Shown here: positions 58,600 to 64,000 of the stretch, piece after piece
How positions within the stretch are numbered: position 1 is the stretch's first letter
How the letters are laid out: each line of letters opens with the position of its first letter
The notes under the pieces: generated by a model
The model's input: only the letters and a program-made list of their open reading frames with translations
What the model was told of the DNA's origin: nothing
Database searches by the model: none
Source: Sclerodactyla briareus
Taxonomy: Eukaryota; Echinodermata; Holothuroidea; Dendrochirotida; Sclerodactylidae
NCBI GenBank assembly: GCA_026419785.1
Contig: JAODTK010005560.1
Coordinates: 101,919 to 165,918, forward strand
Reading direction: 5' to 3'
Length of the DNA stretch: 64,000 bases
Made by a program: the position numbers and the translations under genes

Positions 58600-58860
58600 C
58601 AGGATCAAAGGTGGATCACATCAACCATGTTTTGTGGAAATCCAACAAACTTTCAAAAATCAATACATTATGCAAATAAGACACATTAAATGCCTCCTGG
58701 TGACCCCTACTTTCACTTTTAAATTTCTCGGGAACCATGGTAGACCACATCCACCAAGTTTCGTGAAAATCCGACTAACTTAAAAATTCAACATAAATTA
58801 TGCAAATTACAACCACTTAATTAGCATATTTTAGGCTGAAAACCTAATTAGTTCATCTAC
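58600..58860 (+). repeat. Tandem units of an AT-rich dispersed repeat
   Basis: GGTGGATCACATCAACCATG then TTTTGTGGAAATCCAACAAA..., about 125 bp later GGTAGACCACATCCACCAAG then TTTCGTGAAAATCCGACTAA..., each followed by ATTATGCAAAT. A related sequence, TTAAGTTTTGTGGAAATGTG then ACTAAGA...ATTATGCAATTAG, is at 63820-63870. Confidence 0.8.
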
Positions 58861-61800
58861 TTCATCCAGGTCCTACATGCCAAAATACATCACTGTAGCA
58901 CATACGGTTCTTGTGTAATCTTGCAAACGAGCTTAACGATAAATTACATAAAAATGAGCTAATTACCCAACTTAAATTAATGACTTGCTGCCCAAGATCT
59001 AAGCAGATCGTTTACAAGCAACCCCGGTGCTACACCACACAATTCTCGTCATGATCGGGGCCTCACGGTTTTTAGAAATCTGCTTAAAATACACACACAC
59101 CAAAGTGACCACTAAGTCTCTTCCTGGATTTCATTAAGGCGGAACAAAAAAAACCCTATCGCGAAAAACACACATAGTCTGCCCATCAAAAACCAAAAAC
59201 AAAACAAACCCAACGACTACGTGAAGAAGCAAAATTAGTTACTAATCGGGAAACAATAATCAACATCGAATTAGTTACCGTTGGTTGCAAACTATGGAGA
59301 GTAAGAGTCCTATTGTTTCTGTCAGCACAAGTCTTTGAAGCGGTTCAAGGTGATACTGAAGTTGATACAGATAATGTAACGAAAATCGCGAGGAATCGCT
59401 ACACATATTTATGTTTTTGTTGTGCTCAGCTGGTCATATATTGTTTTACCCTAATTTTGTACCGCATTCTTGTTGTTGTTGTTTTTTTCTACAAAAAGCT
59501 CGGCCCCCAGCACATTGAACTCGGGGGATTTATAGATCAATGTTGACTGAACTGTAAATTTAATTCATGAATTTGCAGGGGGGCGATTATACCACATCAA
59601 AGACACGAGTTGCTTCTGATTTTTCACAACCGTACTAAGAGTGAGTTCACACCGTTTACAGATGAACATTGTTGTATCAAAGATGGAATTTTGTCTCGTG
59701 AAATTGTCGTCGCCGTCGTCTGCATGACGTCACGTAGTTTGTGGGTGGGGCAGTTGCAGTTTGGTCGGACGGATAATGAAATGACGGGATACTATGTTTA
59801 CCTACGATAAAGAAATGATAGGATAGTAGGATATTCAAAGGAACATGCGGAATTAAATACTAGTGGGTACCGAGATTTGTCAAAGGGTGGGTTGAGGTCG
59901 GTACCCAAGGAGAGTACGCCCCCATTTACAACCTCACCCTCCCTATTGGCAAATAATAAATTATTGGCTTCTGACACATGCTGCTGCAAAATTTTATGAA
60001 CATTTTATTAAATGTCTACTGTACAGTGGAAAAAATAGTTTCTGTGTCTTGGGTAAAAATGGGTGGGTTACAACCCTCTCCCCTCCCCCGCGTACGCCAC
60101 TGCTCTTACAAGTCCTGCAGGGATATAAAATTGTAAGGTGGGACAGGGGCCTCTTCAAAAAAGTTATTTCTTCTAGCCGTGTTGTATTTTCAATAGAGCG
60201 AATTCTAATGTTCTGCTGTCAAGCGGGTGCAGCACTGGGATGATAGCGAACTTCGAAACAATATTGTTGTAGGGTTGTTAGTGATGGAATGCCGTTATGG
60301 ATTAAGATTTTGAACGCATGTTACTCCTGTTATACAATGACCACTTGACAAGAGAAGTGCCAATTCTCTCTTAGTGCACTGCATACGATATGTAGGCTAT
60401 GTAGTCTTAACACTTTGGTTAGAGGTTATCGTGGGGAAATGGAAGGACTGTTTATAGATCCAAACCCCATTTCAAACGTTGTTCCATATTGCCGCGAGAG
60501 CCTTAGGGAGAATACTTGTTGCGCAATAATGCATGTCACAGGAACAACGGCGGGATGTCGTGTTTTGTATTCCATTATTCATTTCGTTGTGAAAAATAAC
60601 AACATTACGCAGACGTTCTGGGCATCAATACTGGATCAACTCACTGCAGAATCCTCTCTCATAGACTACTTATTTCCAAAGTGAAATGTGTAAATTTAAT
60701 GGAAAACAGAATATATGCCGGGTTATGCATCATTCAATATTGTAGGGTGTGGTGCTTTTCGATCTTGCGCAATACGCATGCTTAAACGTCAAATATCTCC
60801 TGAACTCATGAACGTCGGGTTTGAACTGACGCATATATTCAGATTTTCTTCAGCTATTACATTAGCATCCATATCATTTTTCTGGCAGTTACATGATTCA
60901 ATGATGTTATGACATGCAGGCGCGCATGGCCGGGCCCTTCGAAGTGGGGCTGTAGTACAGGCTCTTTCGTCTCCCTATTCACTTATTTTAGGTAGCCAAT
61001 TCGACCATGTGGGGTCAAGCTTAGTAGCGGTTGTTGTTTGTTTTGTTCATTTGTGCTCTATATGTCCAAAATACAAGTGATAATACTGACAATGATACGT
61101 AACGACAAAACAAGGACAGATTGAACAATAGAGACACAGGAGTAACACCCATTAGCCGAAAAGATGGTCCATACGAAACATTCCCATAGCTATATTGATC
61201 GACCAAGGATACATTTCAACCAATTAACATATTTCGAGATATATTTTTCTAAGCTTACCTCCCCTAAACTATATAACCCTAACGGACGCACCTAGTGGTG
61301 GATTCTAGGTGTTAAACTTATGAATATTCTTGTCAGAATGTGGGAGACTGTTCGTGGCACTGAAAATAGGGGCGCTGTTCCAAAATAGTATGAAACGCTG
61401 ACGAGACATGGTGTCCTTTGAGGAATATTCCTTATCTCCCAAGTGTGACACAAAATTACATTGCGTAATTTCGAGGAATATTTTATCTCCTCCTAATTGT
61501 GAGAGTGACGAAGCACCAGTGAATGATGGCAGTTCTGATAAAATCGTTTCAAGATGTTTTATTACAAGTTATTACGAAACAAACTCTTCTGAAGATAAAG
61601 AATATCGAGTGCATGGGAGTACAGTTGTTCCTTTCCAATGTTCTAATGATGTGAATTTCAGATGGTTTTAGAAACAAGCACTGATCGCTGAACAGTCAAG
61701 ACTAGTTGTTTGTGGGTTGTAAATTTGAACTGTGAATACTTACACACTATATTCAACAGTCCCACCCTACTTACGGCCATCATCCTCATTCGATTAGCGG

Positions 61801-63780
61801 TGTCCTGCTGCCCCACGTTTGGATGACGCTTCAATCTGGAAGAGAAGAGCGATGGGGCGGCCAACCTGGATTTGTGTAATTGCCAGGAGCTCGATAGGGG
61901 CGGCTGCAGTGGCCAACACTGGAGACGTGTAGTTCAGGCGCGTAGCCAGCCTCCAGAGTCAAAGGGGGGAGGGGACAGTTCGGGCATTCCTTTCCACCGT
62001 CTCCCTTGGCTCACTGAAATGATGGTTCACTGGTGTAGTTCAGATTCACAGACCAGTGCAGTCTTGTTGATCACGCAACCATCTTAACTGCAGCAGCGAC
62101 GGTCCTACGATGATTAATGATGCGGACGTATCTAGTTTCACAGAGGTCCCTATATTAGCCATGGGTGGGGTAAGCAATAAGGATATGAGCATGCGAAAGG
62201 CACGTGGAGAAACCTGGTCAGTCTTTTACAAGAGTCTAGCCCACAATCTTCCAATTAACTTTGAGTAAGATTTTAGTTTTAACGACAAACCCTGCCATCT
62301 TGTGCAGACTCGTTTTTTTGTTCGACAGCCGTCCCATGCATCCCATGGTTGAAGAACACTGCAAGTCCGTTCTATCATGTTCTATCATGTACAGGATCGT
62401 TAACCATGTAGAAATAACCACTCCTCAACAAGATTACTGTACCACAAAGCTGTAATCCTCAGTAATTCAGTTTCATTGCTCACAAGAAGGAACTCTACAA
62501 GGACCTTGATGTGATGACCAACATGCGCTAACTGTCTATGCCTCCAACAATAAATCATCCAGATTTTCCATTTAGTGGTATGACAGTTTATAGCAGCTTC
62601 AGGAAAAATCTTCCAGACTCCTTGAAATCTTCAGCCACTATGTACATGGCCTGCCGAATCAGGCGATATAAGAGAGCCAATTCTAGCAATTATCGGATAC
62701 TGTCATATCGTCTGAAGGACTTACGTTTGACAAATCCTGAAAAATTGGGCTTCTCAGCTGTCAATCATTGCCCCCAGAATGCACCACAAACTCGATGGGT
62801 TGATCCTGGGTGGGTTTTAGGGGGGTAAGAATACCTCCGATTTGGGTTTGAATAGTTCTCTGGAATCATTAGCCTCCTTTCCAATCAAATTTAATACCAC
62901 AAACAAGAATTTAACAAGGATAATTTGGCTTAAATGTACAGGAAGTGCAGCTGTTAGCTTCGAGCGTAACGTATTGCAGTATGTTGTAATGCCAGTGAAA
63001 ATGAAAATTCTGGTGAAGTCAATCAAGTTAAAACTGAAAATTACAATAGAAGTTCTTCTTCCAATTTGGCCAACAGTAGGTTCAGGGTGATTTAAAAAAA
63101 GTTGTTGTAGGTCCAGTTCAGTGAAAGTCATTTTTCCTGTAAGTATAGGATGCTCAAGAAAATTGGAAAAGAGGAGAAGTTCAATATGGCAGTCAACGTT
63201 ATGCAGCTAGGCTAAATGCTGGGTCTTCATTGTTGTAAAACTCAGGAAAAGGAAAGACTGTGTTGGTCAACATTTGGCTAACAAATTCACCAAAATGTTC
63301 ACCTAAACTAATTAGGAATATGGTCCTGTGAAACTGCCAAATCAACGCAACACTGTAGCCCGAAGAGGCGAGGCTATGGGTTCGTTCTGAGTGCCGAATA
63401 GTCTCATCAAGTCCCGCTCATGGTAACTCCCATAATTCTTATTGACAGTGAGTAGAGGCTGTGGAATGTAACTGAGTCCTACAAGCGTTCGTTTATCGAA
63501 CCTTGGATTGGTTATAAACGTCCACCCTGGACTATGAGTGAATCAAACCGACGTGAGGCTAATGTCAAACCCCTGTTTCAAAAGGAAACCAGATTGACCT
63601 CTGGGCTACACAGACAGTCTGCTGGTTCCGACCACCATTTAACAAGGCCACCGCCCCCAGTGTCTAGCCTGGGTTACGCGATTCAGTGTTTCATTATATC
63701 ACCATGCAAAAACAATTACTAGGCATTTTTTAACAATTTAAATAGCATTTGGCAGAAAAACCCTACTAATCAGTGACCAA
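58861..63780. other. Non-coding stretch, nothing recognised
   Basis: Only short frames. 59313-59546 has a signal-like LWRVRVLLFLSAQVFEAVQG segment without an upstream in-frame ATG. 60415-60684 (89 codons), 61408-61671 (87 codons) and 62538-62828 (96 codons) have no family that I recognise. The 61408 frame includes a 53-bp tandem duplication (GAGGAATATTCC... at 61420 and GAGGAATATTTT... at 61473), which argues against coding. Confidence 0.35.
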
Positions 63781-64000
63781 TTAAATCCATACGGACTGAT
63801 TAGCAATGTCTACCCCATTAAGTTTTGTGGAAATGTGACTAAGATTGCCTAAATTATGCAATTAGACAATAATCAACTCTCTGTTGACCCATTATCAGTT
63901 CTCTTATCTCAGATTTCATTGGAATTCAACAAACTTGAACATTGGCATGAATGAAGCAATTATACACACTGCATAACCCCTAGTGACCTGATTCAATGTT
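63781..64000 (+). repeat. Dispersed repeat related to 58.6 kb, cut by the window edge
   Basis: GTTTTGTGGAAATGTGACTA...ATTATGCAATTAG and, about 90 bases on, ATTGGAATTCAACAAACTTG, then GCAATTATA and CCCCTAGTGACC, parallel to TGGTGACCCCTA and the GTGGAAATCCAACAAACTTT pattern at 58630-58720. Confidence 0.6.

Noticed and set aside
59313-59546. Secreted-protein exon (LWRVRVLLFLSAQVFEAVQG)
   Set aside because: No in-frame ATG upstream, and the frame ends in a hydrophobic run typical of T-rich DNA.
61408-61671. Cys-containing 87-codon frame as a gene
   Set aside because: It overlaps a 53-bp tandem duplication that is not a multiple of three, and no family is recognised.

Overview
The window looks like ordinary, gene-poor, repeat-rich DNA from a large animal genome, most likely a marine invertebrate. 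An echinoderm or another non-vertebrate deuterostome is my best guess, but this rests only on the style of the repeats: many elements with long G-run/C-run cores, AT-rich tandem blocks rich in TAATTAGGTCA-like words, and mixed non-LTR retrotransposon fossils. There are no bacterial features: no operons, no ribosome binding sites and no long open frames. The longest open frames are below 190 codons in 64 kb, and I found no complete protein-coding gene.

What can be supported is a graveyard of mobile elements. Six separate decayed non-LTR retrotransposon (LINE) stretches are readable from reverse-transcriptase or C-terminal motifs across frameshifts: 2.9-3.24 kb (+), 5.04-7.5 kb (-), 13.15-14.29 kb (-), 36.77-39.56 kb (+), 51.15-51.72 kb (-) and 55.44-56.99 kb (+). 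They represent at least three or four lineages. There is one tRNA-derived SINE (about 12.9-13.05 kb, -), one hAT-type DNA element with a perfect 8-bp target duplication (32,719-35,101), one long hairpin MITE (26,501-26,657), and many dispersed repeats, minisatellites and microsatellites.

The most interesting structure is at 4,245-9,147. Two inverted arms of about 430 bp, roughly 80% alike by eye and each built from two diverged internal units, bracket about 4 kb. The interior holds a minus-strand LINE and, next to the right arm, a plus-strand coding fragment of a multi-copy animal protein family with a GCDT block. I read this as a DNA transposon of unclear superfamily whose interior was later hit by a LINE.

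The second notable structure is the hAT element. A tandem duplication of about 1.5 kb (33,719-35,224 and 35,225-36,745) starts inside the element and runs through its right end into the flank. The two copies differ mainly by single-base indels, so this may be an assembly artefact in an unpolished long-read sequence, or a real duplication. Such indels would also explain some of the frameshifts elsewhere.

Three short reading frames (near 14.65, 24.4 and 27.7 kb) could be coding exons of unknown genes, but the support is weak. The remaining stretches are AT-rich DNA in which I see nothing beyond simple repeats.
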